DNA of 64,000 bases from Vibrio sp. RE86 (GTDB lineage Bacteria > Pseudomonadota > Gammaproteobacteria > Enterobacterales > Vibrionaceae): NCBI RefSeq assembly GCF_013114545.1, contig NZ_VTXI01000022.1, positions 1 to 64,000 on the forward strand, read 5' to 3'. Under the pieces are notes generated by a model. The model saw only the letters and a program-made list of their open reading frames with translations, made no database searches and was not told the origin of the DNA. The position numbers were made by a program, and so were the translations under genes. Within the stretch, counting starts at the first letter, position 1. Each line of letters opens with the position of its first letter. Positions 18,222 to 27,708 of this stretch are shown in pieces.

Positions 18222-18773
18222 GTGGCTAAACGTCTTTGTAAGATGAATCGTAAACAGATCGCTGAAAATCTCGGCGAGATTCACCGTCTTGTTGTGGCAC
18301 CTAAGTATGTCTGTCGATCTTGCACACGCTCGTCTGCTGAGAAGTCTTCATTGTGTAAACCTGCCGCGATTCCTCCTCAACACTGTCAAAACAAACCGCT
18401 AGAAGAGCAGAAAAGCTGCGGCCTACTGGCTGAAGCCTTGCCTAAACAATCAGAGCAGAAAGCGGATGCAGTGCGTCGCGTTGTCGAACGGGTTAAAGCT
18501 AAAGTTGAACTCACCAAAGCTTCACCTGTTAAGAAAGAAGCTGACGTGGAGCTAAGCTCGGTAGACTTACTCGATAAGAAAGCGATCAAGAAAGCGAAAA
18601 AGGCCATCAAGAAGCAATTTAAGCAGCAAAAGAAACTGCTTAAGCTGGCTAAGAAGCAGGGCAAGTTGCTCAAACGACAGAAGAAGCTGGAAGCGGGTAT
18701 TGCTCAGTCAAAAGTCTTGACTCGACAACTTCCCCAACTGGTTGAGTTACAGAACCAGTCGAGTATCCACTAA
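18222..18773 (+). CDS. hypothetical basic protein, Cys-rich N-terminus and Lys-rich coiled tail
   Basis: A 183-aa protein I cannot assign. The first 70 residues hold several cysteines (LCKM, YVCRSCTRSS, SLCKP, HCQNK, SCGL), suggesting metal binding. Residues 95-170 are a very Lys-rich repetitive helix (KKAIKKAKKAIKKQFKQQKKLLKLAKKQ). It could bind nucleic acid or be a low-complexity Vibrio protein. It starts at GTG after GGAG and ends at a bidirectional terminator. Confidence 0.7.
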   Translation: MAKRLCKMNRKQIAENLGEIHRLVVAPKYVCRSCTRSSAEKSSLCKPAAIPPQHCQNKPLEEQKSCGLLAEALPKQSEQKADAVRRVVERVKAKVELTKASPVKKEADVELSSVDLLDKKAIKKAKKAIKKQFKQQKKLLKLAKKQGKLLKRQKKLEAGIAQSKVLTRQLPQLVELQNQSSIH

Positions 18774-18784
18774 CAAATTCAAAT

Positions 18785-18816
18785 AAAAACGCTCTTCAAT
18801 TGAAGAGCGTTTTTTC
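18785..18816. terminator. bidirectional terminator
   Basis: A perfect 24-bp dyad (18788-18811, arms AACGCTCTTCAA / TTGAAGAGCGTT) flanked by A and T runs. It lies between the hypothetical gene and the convergent yigM-like gene. Confidence 0.92.
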
Positions 18817-18818
18817 TA

Positions 18819-19700
18819 TCAGTTTGTCGATTGGTAACTCTGCTCGACTTTGCGTTTTACCCAAGTCTCATTGACCCAAAGTGAAAGCAAGATGATGGCA
18901 CCGCCAATGCAGAGTTGTGCGATATCGACATCGCGATTCCAAATCACGATGTTGACGATAAGCCCTGCAGGCACCAAAGCATTGTTCATGACGGCAAGTG
19001 CGCCAGCATTGACCATCGTCGCGCCTTTGTTCCAAGCAAAGTAACCCAATCCAGAAGCCACCAAGCCTAGATACGTTAGCACGCCCCACTGAGTGGTCGT
19101 GGTTGGTAGGTTATCTAAGTTACCTTTTAGTGCGAACGCTACTGTCGCAACACACAAGGCGCCGAGGTAGAAGTAACCGAAGATAGTATGCTGAGGCAGA
19201 TCTACTTCATACTTCTCCATCAAGTATTTATAGCCCACTTGGCCGATAGCGAAACAGATGTTTGCGCCTTGGACAACCAAAAAGCCAACGACGAAATTCT
19301 CGTTAATACCAGCGAACTTAATAAACGCAGCACCAGCAACGGCAATCAATGCAGTGACCAGATACCAAGGAGAGAAGCGACGTTTAAGCAGATCGTAGAT
19401 CAGAGTGACGTAGATCGGAGTGAAAACGGTGAATAGTAGAACTTCCGGCACAGAAAGCAGTAAGAAGGATTGGTAGTAGAATAGGTACATTAGACCAAGC
19501 TGACAGCCACCGACGACCATTAGCTTCGCAATAAGGCCTTTATCAACGCCTCTGAATTTTAAGAATGGCAAAAACACCAAGCTAGCTAGCGCAACGCGCA
19601 TAAAGACAGAGAACCAAGAATCAACCTGACCAGCAAGATAAACGCCGATCAGGCTAAACGAAAATGCCCACAACAATGTGACGGCAGAGAGGTAACCCAT
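18819..19700 (-). CDS. yigM: YigM-like biotin transporter (DMT/EamA superfamily)
   Basis: A 293-aa, ten-helix transporter. The sequence is recognisably like E. coli YigM, reported to take up biotin: LLWAFSFSLIGVYLAGQVDSW at the N-terminus, LRV/MRVALASLVFLPFL, LLLFTVFTPIYVTLIYD, QVGYKYLMEKY and VASGLGYFAWNKGAT. The family assignment is secure; the biotin role is transferred from E. coli by similarity. It is monocistronic. Confidence 0.85.
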   Translation of the reverse strand: MGYLSAVTLLWAFSFSLIGVYLAGQVDSWFSVFMRVALASLVFLPFLKFRGVDKGLIAKLMVVGGCQLGLMYLFYYQSFLLLSVPEVLLFTVFTPIYVTLIYDLLKRRFSPWYLVTALIAVAGAAFIKFAGINENFVVGFLVVQGANICFAIGQVGYKYLMEKYEVDLPQHTIFGYFYLGALCVATVAFALKGNLDNLPTTTTQWGVLTYLGLVASGLGYFAWNKGATMVNAGALAVMNNALVPAGLIVNIVIWNRDVDIAQLCIGGAIILLSLWVNETWVKRKVEQSYQSTN

Positions 19701-19757
19701 AACTAAGACTCATTATCAAAATTTATGGGCGCAGTTTATACCAATCTTGGCGATGAA

Positions 19758-20183
19758 TCAGTCTTTGAGTGGTACAACCAACATATCAACGGGCGAACAG
19801 TTTATGAGCTGGCGAGTTGATGAAAGTAGTTTGCTCCAAAAATCTTGGTGGTGACCACACACAACCAAATCGATATTGAACTCTTTGATGGTGTCACACA
19901 GTTCATTGCTGAGATCTCCACTGCCCACCAATGTGTGCTTGATCGGAAAATCGGCATGTTCTGCGAGGTGCTGTAGCTGCTGTTGAGAGGCTTCAATGGC
20001 TTGGTGCTGCGTCTCGGCTAAGTTGATGTCGATTAAGCCGGTATACAGCTCAGCGTAGTTCACATCGATATGGATAAACGAAATATCCACGTTGAGGGGT
20101 TTGGCCAAGGATACCGCTTTGTCGACCAACAACTTACTGTCTTCAGAAAGGTCTATGGCAACCAAAATATGCTGATAACTCAT
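19758..20183 (-). CDS. uspA: universal stress protein UspA
   Basis: A 141-aa UspA-type protein (SYQHILVAIDLSEDSKLLVDKAVSLA at the N-terminus). In the UspA subgroup nucleotide binding is usually absent, and the glycine-rich ATP loop typical of the other class is not seen here. AAGGAG lies eight bases before the ATG. It is divergent from the ferritin gene and near uspB, as in other Vibrio and enteric genomes. Confidence 0.9.
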   Translation of the reverse strand: MSYQHILVAIDLSEDSKLLVDKAVSLAKPLNVDISFIHIDVNYAELYTGLIDINLAETQHQAIEASQQQLQHLAEHADFPIKHTLVGSGDLSNELCDTIKEFNIDLVVCGHHQDFWSKLLSSTRQLINCSPVDMLVVPLKD

Positions 20184-20339
20184 GATGCTATCTCCTTGTA
20201 AGGGTACTGACTAAAGGTTAGCACCTTAGGTAAAGAAATTTTGCCATAGCGATCTCAGATCCACATTTGGTTATCAAAGTGTTATGGTGTCGAAAATGAT
20301 ATAGTCAATTTAACTTCATAGACTTAGTAGGAGTAGCAA

Positions 20340-20867
20340 ATGCTTTCTCAAGCAATGGTTGAACAATTGAATGAGCAAATTAATCTCGAATTTTTCTCAT
20401 CCAATCTATACTTACAAATGAGTGCTTGGTGTGAAGACAAAGGATTCGAAGGTGCGGCTGAATTTTTACGCGCACACGCCGTAGAAGAAATGGAGCACAT
20501 GCAGCGTCTTTTCACTTACGTGAGCGAGACAGGTGCAATGCCTATTTTAGGCGCGATTGAAGCACCAAAGCACGAGTTCAATAGTCTGGGTGATGTATTC
20601 CGCGAGACGTTTGAACATGAGCAAATGATCACTGAAAAGATCAATAAATTGGCTCATGTCGCGTTTACATCTCAAGATTATTCTACATTCAACTTCTTGC
20701 AGTGGTACGTTGCTGAACAGCACGAGGAAGAGAAGTTATTTAAAGGGATCTTAGATAAGCTAGAACTTGTTGGCGAAGATGGTAAAGCACTGTTCTTCAT
20801 CGATAAAGATTTAGCAGCTTTGGCAAAAGAAGGCTCATCTTCAATTATGGATGCCCCTGCTGAGTAA
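20340..20867 (+). CDS. ftnA: non-haem ferritin FtnA
   Basis: A 175-aa iron-storage ferritin forming a 24-mer cage. Ferroxidase residues are visible: Glu in NLEFFSSNLY, EEMEH, and EQHEEEK. A strong TAGGAG precedes the ATG. The RyhB small RNA gene in this window usually represses iron-storage genes in iron-poor cells, so a link is plausible but not shown by sequence. Confidence 0.95.
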   Translation: MLSQAMVEQLNEQINLEFFSSNLYLQMSAWCEDKGFEGAAEFLRAHAVEEMEHMQRLFTYVSETGAMPILGAIEAPKHEFNSLGDVFRETFEHEQMITEKINKLAHVAFTSQDYSTFNFLQWYVAEQHEEEKLFKGILDKLELVGEDGKALFFIDKDLAALAKEGSSSIMDAPAE

Positions 20868-20939
20868 TTTTCAGCGAAAGACACTCTAAGTAGATCGTCT
20901 TTTTCTCCGGGCACTCTTTGAAGATGTAGGGAGGAAAAG

Positions 20940-21263
20940 ATGATCAACGCCGACACAATTCTATTCACACTGATGCTGGTAACAGTTGTTAATATGGCTC
21001 GTTATCTCACCGCATTGCGCTCTCTTATCTACATCATGAGAGAAGCTCACCCTCTGTTATACCAACAAGTCGATGGTAATGGTTTCTTTACTACTCATGG
21101 AAACGTCACTAAACAAGTGCGCCTGTTCCACTACATTAAAAGTAAAGAGTATCACCACCACCATGATGAGGTGTTTACGGGCAAGTGTGATCGCGTGCGA
21201 GAGTTGTTTATCCTTTCTACGTCGTTGTTGGGTGTCACGCTGCTGGCGGCGATGATTCTTTAA
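20940..21263 (+). CDS. uspB: universal stress protein UspB
   Basis: A 107-aa protein with an N-terminal membrane helix (ILFTLMLVTVVNMARYLTALRSL) and a C-terminal helix (LFILSTSLLGVTLLAAMIL), matching UspB, an RpoS-dependent stationary-phase protein linked with ethanol tolerance in E. coli. GGGAGG lies before the ATG. It follows ftnA by 72 bp and may be cotranscribed. Confidence 0.92.
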   Translation: MINADTILFTLMLVTVVNMARYLTALRSLIYIMREAHPLLYQQVDGNGFFTTHGNVTKQVRLFHYIKSKEYHHHHDEVFTGKCDRVRELFILSTSLLGVTLLAAMIL

Positions 21264-21313
21264 CGCTCAATTGGCATTCCCACTAAATGCCGTTAGAATG
21301 ACCGCCTAAATTG

Positions 21314-21345
21314 CAAAGGATGTGCGTTATGCACATCCTTTTTTA
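21314..21345 (+). terminator. intrinsic terminator after uspB
   Basis: AAGGATGTGC and GCACATCCTT form a 10-bp stem with a short loop, followed by six T. The next gene begins only 25 bp later. Confidence 0.88.
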
Positions 21346-21369
21346 TTGGTTTTTTATGAGTAGTTGGTC

Positions 21370-22563
21370 ATGACGGAAAAGTTTGATGTTGTCATCATCG
21401 GAGCGGGTGCTGCGGGTTTAATGTGTGCCGCAGAAGCAGGCAAACGCGGGCGTAAAACGCTAGTGTTAGACCATGCAAAGAAGCCTGGTCGCAAGATTTT
21501 GATTGCTGGTGGCGGTCGCTGCAATTTCACTAACTATGACGTCACAGCAAACCACTACTTATGTCAGAACCCACACTTTGTGAAGTCGGCTCTGTCGCAA
21601 TACACCAACTGGGATTTTATCTCTATGGTGAGCAAACACGGCATTGAGTTCGAGGAGCGCGATCACGGGCAGTTGTTCTGTGTTGGCGACTTTGACTCGA
21701 AAGACATTGTGAAGATGATGCTAGCTGAGTGTGACTTACCAACAGTAAGCCAGCGTTACCAGCAAGATATTCACCATATCGAGAAAACCGAGTCAGGCTT
21801 TACACTGCATGCCAATACCAGTGTGATTGAGTGTGAGTCGCTGGTTGTGGCGACAGGTGGGCTTTCAATGCCTAAGCTCGGTGCAACGCCATTTGGCTAC
21901 AAAATTGCAGAGCAGTTTGGCCTTAAGGTGACTTCAACCACGGCTGGATTGGTGCCATTTACGCTGCACAAAGAAGACAAAGAGGCTTTCGCTGAACTAT
22001 CTGGTATTGCAGTCCCTGCAGAAATTACCGCGCAAGATGGGACGGTATTTAAAGAGGCGCTGTTGTTTACTCACCGTGGTCTTTCCGGTCCTTGTGTGCT
22101 GCAAATCTCGTCGTTCTGGAAACCAGGCGAAAAAGTGACGATCAATCTTGTTCCAGAAGCAGATATTGATGAGCTACTACAACGCTCGCTTGAAAAGCAT
22201 CCAAATCAGAGCCTTAAAAACACGCTCGCTAAGGTGATGCCAAAACGTCTGGTTGAAGTCCTAATCGATAGAAAAGTTCTGCAAGACAAGCCATTAAAGC
22301 AATTCAACAGCAAACAACTTAATGAGATTACTCATACGCTTGAGAACTGGCAGATCATGCCAAATGGCACTGAAGGCTATCGCACCGCAGAAGTCACCCT
22401 AGGCGGCGTTGATACCAATCATATCTCTTCAAAAACAATGGAGTGTAAGCAGGTCAATGGCTTGTACTTTATCGGTGAAGTGATGGACGTTACTGGCTGG
22501 TTGGGAGGATATAACTTCCAATGGTGCTGGAGCTCAGGCTTTGCCGCTGGACAAAGGGTGTAA
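21370..22563 (+). CDS. HI0933/YhiN-family FAD-dependent flavoprotein
   Basis: A 397-aa flavoprotein of the HI0933/YhiN family. It has an N-terminal dinucleotide fold (VVIIGAGAAGLMCAAEAGKRG), the family signature KPGRKILIAGGGRCNFTN, and a C-terminal FAD-closing segment (EVMDVTGWLGGYNFQWCWSSG). The substrate of this family is not established. The ATG at 21370 gives the normal N-terminus; a TTG two codons upstream is unlikely. Confidence 0.9.
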   Translation: MTEKFDVVIIGAGAAGLMCAAEAGKRGRKTLVLDHAKKPGRKILIAGGGRCNFTNYDVTANHYLCQNPHFVKSALSQYTNWDFISMVSKHGIEFEERDHGQLFCVGDFDSKDIVKMMLAECDLPTVSQRYQQDIHHIEKTESGFTLHANTSVIECESLVVATGGLSMPKLGATPFGYKIAEQFGLKVTSTTAGLVPFTLHKEDKEAFAELSGIAVPAEITAQDGTVFKEALLFTHRGLSGPCVLQISSFWKPGEKVTINLVPEADIDELLQRSLEKHPNQSLKNTLAKVMPKRLVEVLIDRKVLQDKPLKQFNSKQLNEITHTLENWQIMPNGTEGYRTAEVTLGGVDTNHISSKTMECKQVNGLYFIGEVMDVTGWLGGYNFQWCWSSGFAAGQRV

Positions 22564-22633
22564 CGAAAGTACTTCCTAATTGGTATGCTGTATCGTATAT
22601 TGAGTTTATCTCATGGAGCTGAGGATACCAAAT

Positions 22634-23332
22634 ATGATGATCAGCCAAAGTATACATACGACAGAAAGTCGGAGAAATACGGTTAGCTTAGCGTACAGCA
22701 ACGCCAAAAAGGTGCTGATATTAAACCTAAAAGGCGGGGTAGGTAAGTCCACAGTCACTGCAGGACTTATGAGCCACTTAGTACGAAGTGGTTATAACGT
22801 TGAGCTGATCGATTTTGATAAACAGAAATCGAGTCATGACTGGGCCGTTTCTGTCGGTAAATGTCGTTCACAAAGTTACAACCCGTCACTAAAAAGCTTC
22901 TCTAGTATTGCTTCTACACTGAAAGTAAAACGAGACTCTGACTTTGTCATATTGGACTCTCCGTCTAACTTTACGGAAGATGACATGCTGCGTTATACGC
23001 GGTTTGTCGATGCCATTATTGTCCCAATGCAGCCTTCTCCTGTGGATTTACATGCAAGCCTGCCGTTTATCCATAAAGTGATTAATTCTGGCGTACTGTC
23101 TCGATGCAATATCTCTCTTTCTTTTATCATCAATCGCTGTCAGCAGCAGGATAACCGTGTAGATACTGTCGCCAAGCTCCTTGGTCATTTTCGCAATTAC
23201 CCACTTTTGGGGAGAATGTCTGAGAGTGAAAAGTATCAAGAAGCGTTCTACTACAAAAGCTTTGTTGAAGAGACTCTAGACCCTCAGTTGTGGGTTGGAG
23301 CGGAGCATTGGTTATGCGAAACCGATCAGTAA
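22634..23332 (+). CDS. orphan ParA-family ATPase
   Basis: A 232-aa ParA/MinD-type ATPase. The deviant Walker A is NLKGGVGKST near residue 38, the switch region reads LIDFDKQKSS and the Walker B-like strand is FVILDSPS. There is no neighbouring parB, so it is not the chromosome partition ParA, which normally sits with ParB near gidAB. Orphan ParAs often position polar or membrane complexes. GAGG ten bases before the ATG at 22634 supports this start over the ATG at 22613. An HDOD gene follows 46 bp later. Confidence 0.85.
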   Translation: MMISQSIHTTESRRNTVSLAYSNAKKVLILNLKGGVGKSTVTAGLMSHLVRSGYNVELIDFDKQKSSHDWAVSVGKCRSQSYNPSLKSFSSIASTLKVKRDSDFVILDSPSNFTEDDMLRYTRFVDAIIVPMQPSPVDLHASLPFIHKVINSGVLSRCNISLSFIINRCQQQDNRVDTVAKLLGHFRNYPLLGRMSESEKYQEAFYYKSFVEETLDPQLWVGAEHWLCETDQ

Positions 23333-23378
23333 ATGAACTATAGTTTATTTACTAGTTAGACATGGAATAGGTGACAGT

Positions 23379-24203
23379 ATGAGTCAACAAGCACTGATCT
23401 CACGTATCAACGAGTTACCGCGAATCGAAAGCGTGCTGCAAGAGCTGCTTGAGATGGTCAACCGTGAATCCATCGACTTTGGCGAACTCTCGCACAAAAT
23501 GGCGATGGACCAAGTGTTGTTAGCTCGGGTGCTTAGGATGGCAAACTCGGCCCAGTTTGGCGGTATTAAAGGCATCTCCAATATCAATGATGCCATTGTT
23601 CGCATCGGTATTGGGGCAATTCGTAATCTGATTTCATCTTCCATCCTTGCTTCTACTTTCCCCAAAGTCGATACACTCAATATTAAAGATTATTGGGCGG
23701 GTACGTTCGAAGTTGCGACCATTGCCAGCACCATTGCCAAAGATATCAAACTCGACCCCAATGAAGCGTTTACTACCGGCATTTTGCACAATATCGGTGA
23801 GCTGATGATTCATACGCTAGAACCTGAAAAAGCAGTGATGATCACCCATCGTGTCTCAAACGGAGAAAACGCCGTTCATGTGCAAAGAGAACTATTGGGT
23901 GTCGATGCTCAACAATTAGGGGCAGTATTGGCCGAGAGCTGGAAATTTCCCAATGAGCTGGTGGATGCAATAGCAAACGTGAATCACCCAGCAAAAGCGG
24001 TCGAGTCTAAACGACTGGCTTGTTTGATGTATCTAGCGAGGGATGCGCACCAGCGTTGGGATAACATGTTCGATGAGCCTGAAAAGCAGCGTTATCTTGC
24101 GAATAGCAAAGCTGCGCAAGCGTTGCATGTGTCACCGGAACTGGCGAGTAAAATCGATGGGGTACGTGGGCAGGGCAGTGAACTGGCGTATCAACTGTTT
24201 TAA
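23379..24203 (+). CDS. HDOD-domain signalling protein
   Basis: A 274-aa protein made almost entirely of an HDOD domain, a non-catalytic relative of HD hydrolases. Features include LPRIESVLQELLEMVN, DQVLLARVLRMANSAQFG and TGILHNIGELMI. HDOD proteins usually act as signalling scaffolds linked with c-di-GMP, chemotaxis or motility. It lies just after the orphan ParA gene on the same strand. Confidence 0.88.
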   Translation: MSQQALISRINELPRIESVLQELLEMVNRESIDFGELSHKMAMDQVLLARVLRMANSAQFGGIKGISNINDAIVRIGIGAIRNLISSSILASTFPKVDTLNIKDYWAGTFEVATIASTIAKDIKLDPNEAFTTGILHNIGELMIHTLEPEKAVMITHRVSNGENAVHVQRELLGVDAQQLGAVLAESWKFPNELVDAIANVNHPAKAVESKRLACLMYLARDAHQRWDNMFDEPEKQRYLANSKAAQALHVSPELASKIDGVRGQGSELAYQLF

Positions 24204-24233
24204 GTCGTTACGCCAATGCATGTTAAGTGTTTG

Positions 24234-25139
24234 TTATGCCAACTGTTTGTGGAGATCTTTTTTGCCAAATTTGATCTGCTGGATCACAAGCCCCGTGATA
24301 ATCAGCACAAGTCCCATCAAGGTCGATGGATGAATCTCTTCGCCGATAATGGTCGCAAGCAGCATCAATGAGATGAAAGGGGATGCAAAGATAAGATTAC
24401 TGATGCGCGCTGTATTCTGAGTCGATTTCAAGGCGCTGAGCCACAACACGAACGTCACACCCATTTCAAACAGACCAACATAGGTAACCGCCAACCAGCC
24501 TTGGGATGAGATTTGAGCAAAGCTCTCACCTTCATAAAGAGTCAGCCCAATAGCAAACGGAATCGCCACTAAAAAGCCAAGCAGTACACCAACAATAGGG
24601 TCGGCTTTGTTCTTTGCATTTAAGATCCAGTAGCCTGCCCAAAGCAGAGTCGAGAGCAGAGCAAGCCCAACTCCAAGCGGGCTATCAAAATTAAGCCCTA
24701 GCACGTCCCCTTTTGTCGCAATCACAATCACGCCAATGTAGCTAAAGGTGCAGGCAATCCAGTCTTGCTTACGAATCTTTTGACCTAAGAAGACCGCGGC
24801 CATGAGCGTTAAAGTGATCGCCCAACTGTAGTTAATCGCCTGTGCTTGAGAGGCGGGCAGCAAGTCATAAGCTTTGAACAGAATAATGTAGTAAGCGAGT
24901 GGATTAATTAGACCAAGAAGCAAGTAATACCAAGGGTTAGCAAGAAAGGTACTTGGGATCAGCTTCAGCTTACCTGAGACCGCGCAAATCACGAATAAGG
25001 CGATGGATGAGACAATGCTGGCAATGGTCAACATTTGAATGGGAGAAAACTCAGCCAATGTGAGTTTGAATGCGGTGGCTACCGTTGACCAGAGTAGTAC
25101 AGCAGATAAACCTAATCCTAAAGCGCGGCGCTCGTTCAT
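24234..25139 (-). CDS. EamA/DMT-family transporter
   Basis: A 301-aa, ten-helix drug/metabolite transporter with two EamA repeats (GLGLSAVLLWSTVATAFKL at the N-terminus; a second repeat begins near residue 150 with GVGLALLSTLLWAGYWILNA). Substrate unknown. AAGGAT precedes the ATG. It converges on the HDOD gene. Confidence 0.88.
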   Translation of the reverse strand: MNERRALGLGLSAVLLWSTVATAFKLTLAEFSPIQMLTIASIVSSIALFVICAVSGKLKLIPSTFLANPWYYLLLGLINPLAYYIILFKAYDLLPASQAQAINYSWAITLTLMAAVFLGQKIRKQDWIACTFSYIGVIVIATKGDVLGLNFDSPLGVGLALLSTLLWAGYWILNAKNKADPIVGVLLGFLVAIPFAIGLTLYEGESFAQISSQGWLAVTYVGLFEMGVTFVLWLSALKSTQNTARISNLIFASPFISLMLLATIIGEEIHPSTLMGLVLIITGLVIQQIKFGKKDLHKQLA

Positions 25140-25306
25140 GATGATCCTTTAATTAAACCAACGAGTTATCCATCGTTAGCCATGAGAGTGGTACAGGGTA
25201 CGGAGCGCCTAGTCTATCTGCTCGATATCTAGCCTACAAACTGGACATTTATCCAGTGGTAAAATACCATTGATAATATCGAGTTTAGAAGAGTTAAATC
25301 ACTATT

Positions 25307-26857
25307 ATGCAATGGATTCTTGAGCATCAAGGCGTGCTTGTCAGCGGTCTGGCGAGTGCTATCACTAGCGGTGTCGCTGTGGGTTGGTGGGTCAAACAGA
25401 AGATGCGCTTTGATCATCAACTTCTTGAGCAACAACTAGAATCGAACCAACAACTCGCTAGTAGTCAGATCGGTCAGTTGCAGAAAGAGCTGAATGACGC
25501 TCAACAAGAGTTGGACGAACTTGACGGCGAGCGCGATAAAGCGGCGTACGAACTCAAGCAGTCCCACGGAAAGTTGATGGCCGTATTAGAGAAGCTGCGT
25601 TACTTCGAGGCGGTGAAACAAGAGCGTCAGCAGTATTCTGATGAACTCAATCAGGTACGTGAAAGCAAATCGCAGCTAGAGGCACAGCTTCGAGAGCAAG
25701 AGGCTCGACATGAACAGCAAACCCAAGCCAACCAAGAAAAGCTTCAGTTACTTGAGCAAGCCGAAGAGCGTTTAAAGCAGCAGTTTGAGCATTTAGCCAA
25801 CCAGTTGTTTGAAGCGAAGACCGCCAAAGTGGATCAGCAAAACCGTCAGAGCTTAGATGGCCTACTTTCTCCATTGCGAGAGCAGTTAGAAGGGTTTAAA
25901 AAACAGGTTAACGACAGCTTCAATCAAGAGGCTAAAGAGCGCCATACCTTGGTTCATGAGCTGAAAAACCTGCAGCGCTTAAATGAACAGATGACCAAAG
26001 AAGCCGTTAATCTTACTCACGCGTTAAAAGGGGACAATAAACAGCAAGGGAACTGGGGTGAGGTTGTATTAGCTCGAGTGCTTGCTGAATCAGGGCTAAG
26101 AGAAGGGCACGAGTATCAAACTCAGGTTAATCTGCAAAATGACGCCGGTAAGCGTTACCAACCCGATGTGATTGTTCACTTACCTCAAGACAAACAAGTG
26201 GTGGTCGATTCTAAAATGGCGCTGGTGGCGTATGAGCGCTACTTTAATGCCGAGACTGACGCAGAGCGAGATAGAGCCCTAAGTGACCACTTACTTGCAC
26301 TTCGTGCTCACATTAAAGGCTTGTCACAGAAAGATTACCATCAGCTGAAAGGGATTCAGAGCCTTGATTATGTATTGATGTTTATCCCTGTAGAACCTGC
26401 GTTCCAAGTGGCGATTCAAGCGGATCCAAGCTTAGTCAAAGACGCGATGGAGCAAAACATCATTCTTGTCAGCCCAACGACGTTGCTGGTGGCGCTGCGC
26501 ACGATTGATAACTTGTGGCGTAATGAGCGACAAAACCAAAATGCACAGATCATTGCTGAACGAGCAAGTAAGCTCTACGACAAGCTGCGTTTGTTTGTTG
26601 ATGATATGGAGAGTCTGGGCGGTGCTTTAGACAAAGCGAATCAAAATTACCAAGGCGCGATGAACAAACTGGCAACTGGTCGCGGTAACGTGATTCGTCA
26701 GGCTGAAAGCTTCAAGGAGCTGGGCGTCGAGGTGAAAAAACCGATCTCTACTGACTTAGCTCAGTTAGCTCAACACGACTGTCTCACAGAAAATAGTGAG
26801 ATGGATAAAAATGACTCTTTCGTGGAAAGACATCCGTCTGAGGATAAAGTAAACTAA
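25307..26857 (+). CDS. rmuC: RmuC-family protein, DNA recombination
   Basis: A 516-aa protein with an N-terminal membrane anchor (residues ~8-25), a long coiled coil (~30-215) rich in Gln and Glu, and a C-terminal RmuC nuclease-like domain: GNWGEVVLARVLAESGL, YQPDVIVHLPQDKQVVVDSKMAL and VLMFIPVEPAFQ. RmuC limits inverted-repeat recombination in E. coli. It lies immediately before ubiE, as in E. coli. Confidence 0.93.
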   Translation: MQWILEHQGVLVSGLASAITSGVAVGWWVKQKMRFDHQLLEQQLESNQQLASSQIGQLQKELNDAQQELDELDGERDKAAYELKQSHGKLMAVLEKLRYFEAVKQERQQYSDELNQVRESKSQLEAQLREQEARHEQQTQANQEKLQLLEQAEERLKQQFEHLANQLFEAKTAKVDQQNRQSLDGLLSPLREQLEGFKKQVNDSFNQEAKERHTLVHELKNLQRLNEQMTKEAVNLTHALKGDNKQQGNWGEVVLARVLAESGLREGHEYQTQVNLQNDAGKRYQPDVIVHLPQDKQVVVDSKMALVAYERYFNAETDAERDRALSDHLLALRAHIKGLSQKDYHQLKGIQSLDYVLMFIPVEPAFQVAIQADPSLVKDAMEQNIILVSPTTLLVALRTIDNLWRNERQNQNAQIIAERASKLYDKLRLFVDDMESLGGALDKANQNYQGAMNKLATGRGNVIRQAESFKELGVEVKKPISTDLAQLAQHDCLTENSEMDKNDSFVERHPSEDKVN

Positions 26858-26913
26858 TCGCCCGCAGCGCTTAGGTCGTATTTATTAGCAGCGCTGCTCG
26901 AAGAGGAATCATC

Positions 26914-27696
26914 ATGACGGATACAAGCGTGCAATCGAATACAGCTTTAGAATCAAATGAAACCACGCATTTTGGTTTCAGCACCGTAGCGAAAGAAGAG
27001 AAAGTGACGAAAGTTGCTGAAGTTTTCCACTCTGTGGCAGCCAAGTACGACATTATGAACGATTTAATGTCGGGTGGTATCCACCGTCTATGGAAGCGTT
27101 TCACTATCGATTGTAGTGGTGTTCGTCCTGGTCAGTGTGTTCTTGACCTTGGTGGTGGTACGGGTGACTTAACGGCTAAGTTCTCTCGCATCGTAGGTGA
27201 AAAAGGCCACGTTGTTCTAGCAGACATCAATAACTCAATGCTGAATGTCGGTCGTGATAAACTGCGTGACAACGGCATTGTGGGCAATGTGCATTACGTT
27301 CAAGCGAATGCTGAAGAACTGCCGTTCCCGGATGACTACTTTGATGCCATCACAATCAGCTTCTGTCTACGTAATGTCACGGACAAAGATAAAGCATTGC
27401 GCTCAATGTACCGTGTTCTTAAGCCAGGCGGCCGTCTATTAGTGCTTGAGTTCTCAAAGCCAGTATTAGAGCCGCTGTCTAAAATCTACGATACCTACTC
27501 ATTCCACCTGCTACCTAAAATGGGTGAGCTGGTTGCTAATGATGCAGAAAGCTACCGTTACCTTGCTGAATCAATCCGCATGCACCCAAATCAAGAAACC
27601 TTGAAAGGCATGATGGATGAAGCAGGCTTTGAGCAGACAAACTACTACAACCTAACAGGTGGTATTGTTGCTCTGCACCGTGGTTACAAATTCTAA
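26914..27696 (+). CDS. ubiE: ubiquinone/menaquinone C-methyltransferase UbiE
   Basis: A 260-aa SAM methyltransferase acting in both ubiquinone and menaquinone synthesis. Motifs: VAAKYDIMNDLMSGGIHRLWKR, the SAM loop VLDLGGGTGDLTAKF, and ISFCLRNVTDKDKAL. AGAGGAA lies before the ATG. It begins the ubiE-ubiJ-ubiB-tatABC gene string. Confidence 0.97.
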   Translation: MTDTSVQSNTALESNETTHFGFSTVAKEEKVTKVAEVFHSVAAKYDIMNDLMSGGIHRLWKRFTIDCSGVRPGQCVLDLGGGTGDLTAKFSRIVGEKGHVVLADINNSMLNVGRDKLRDNGIVGNVHYVQANAEELPFPDDYFDAITISFCLRNVTDKDKALRSMYRVLKPGGRLLVLEFSKPVLEPLSKIYDTYSFHLLPKMGELVANDAESYRYLAESIRMHPNQETLKGMMDEAGFEQTNYYNLTGGIVALHRGYKF

Positions 27697-27708
27697 GGTT
27701 GGTTAACG

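Noticed and set aside
22634..23332. The chromosome partition ParA
   Set aside because: No parB follows, and the chromosomal parAB pair normally lies beside gidAB; this is an orphan family member despite the nearby parS sites.
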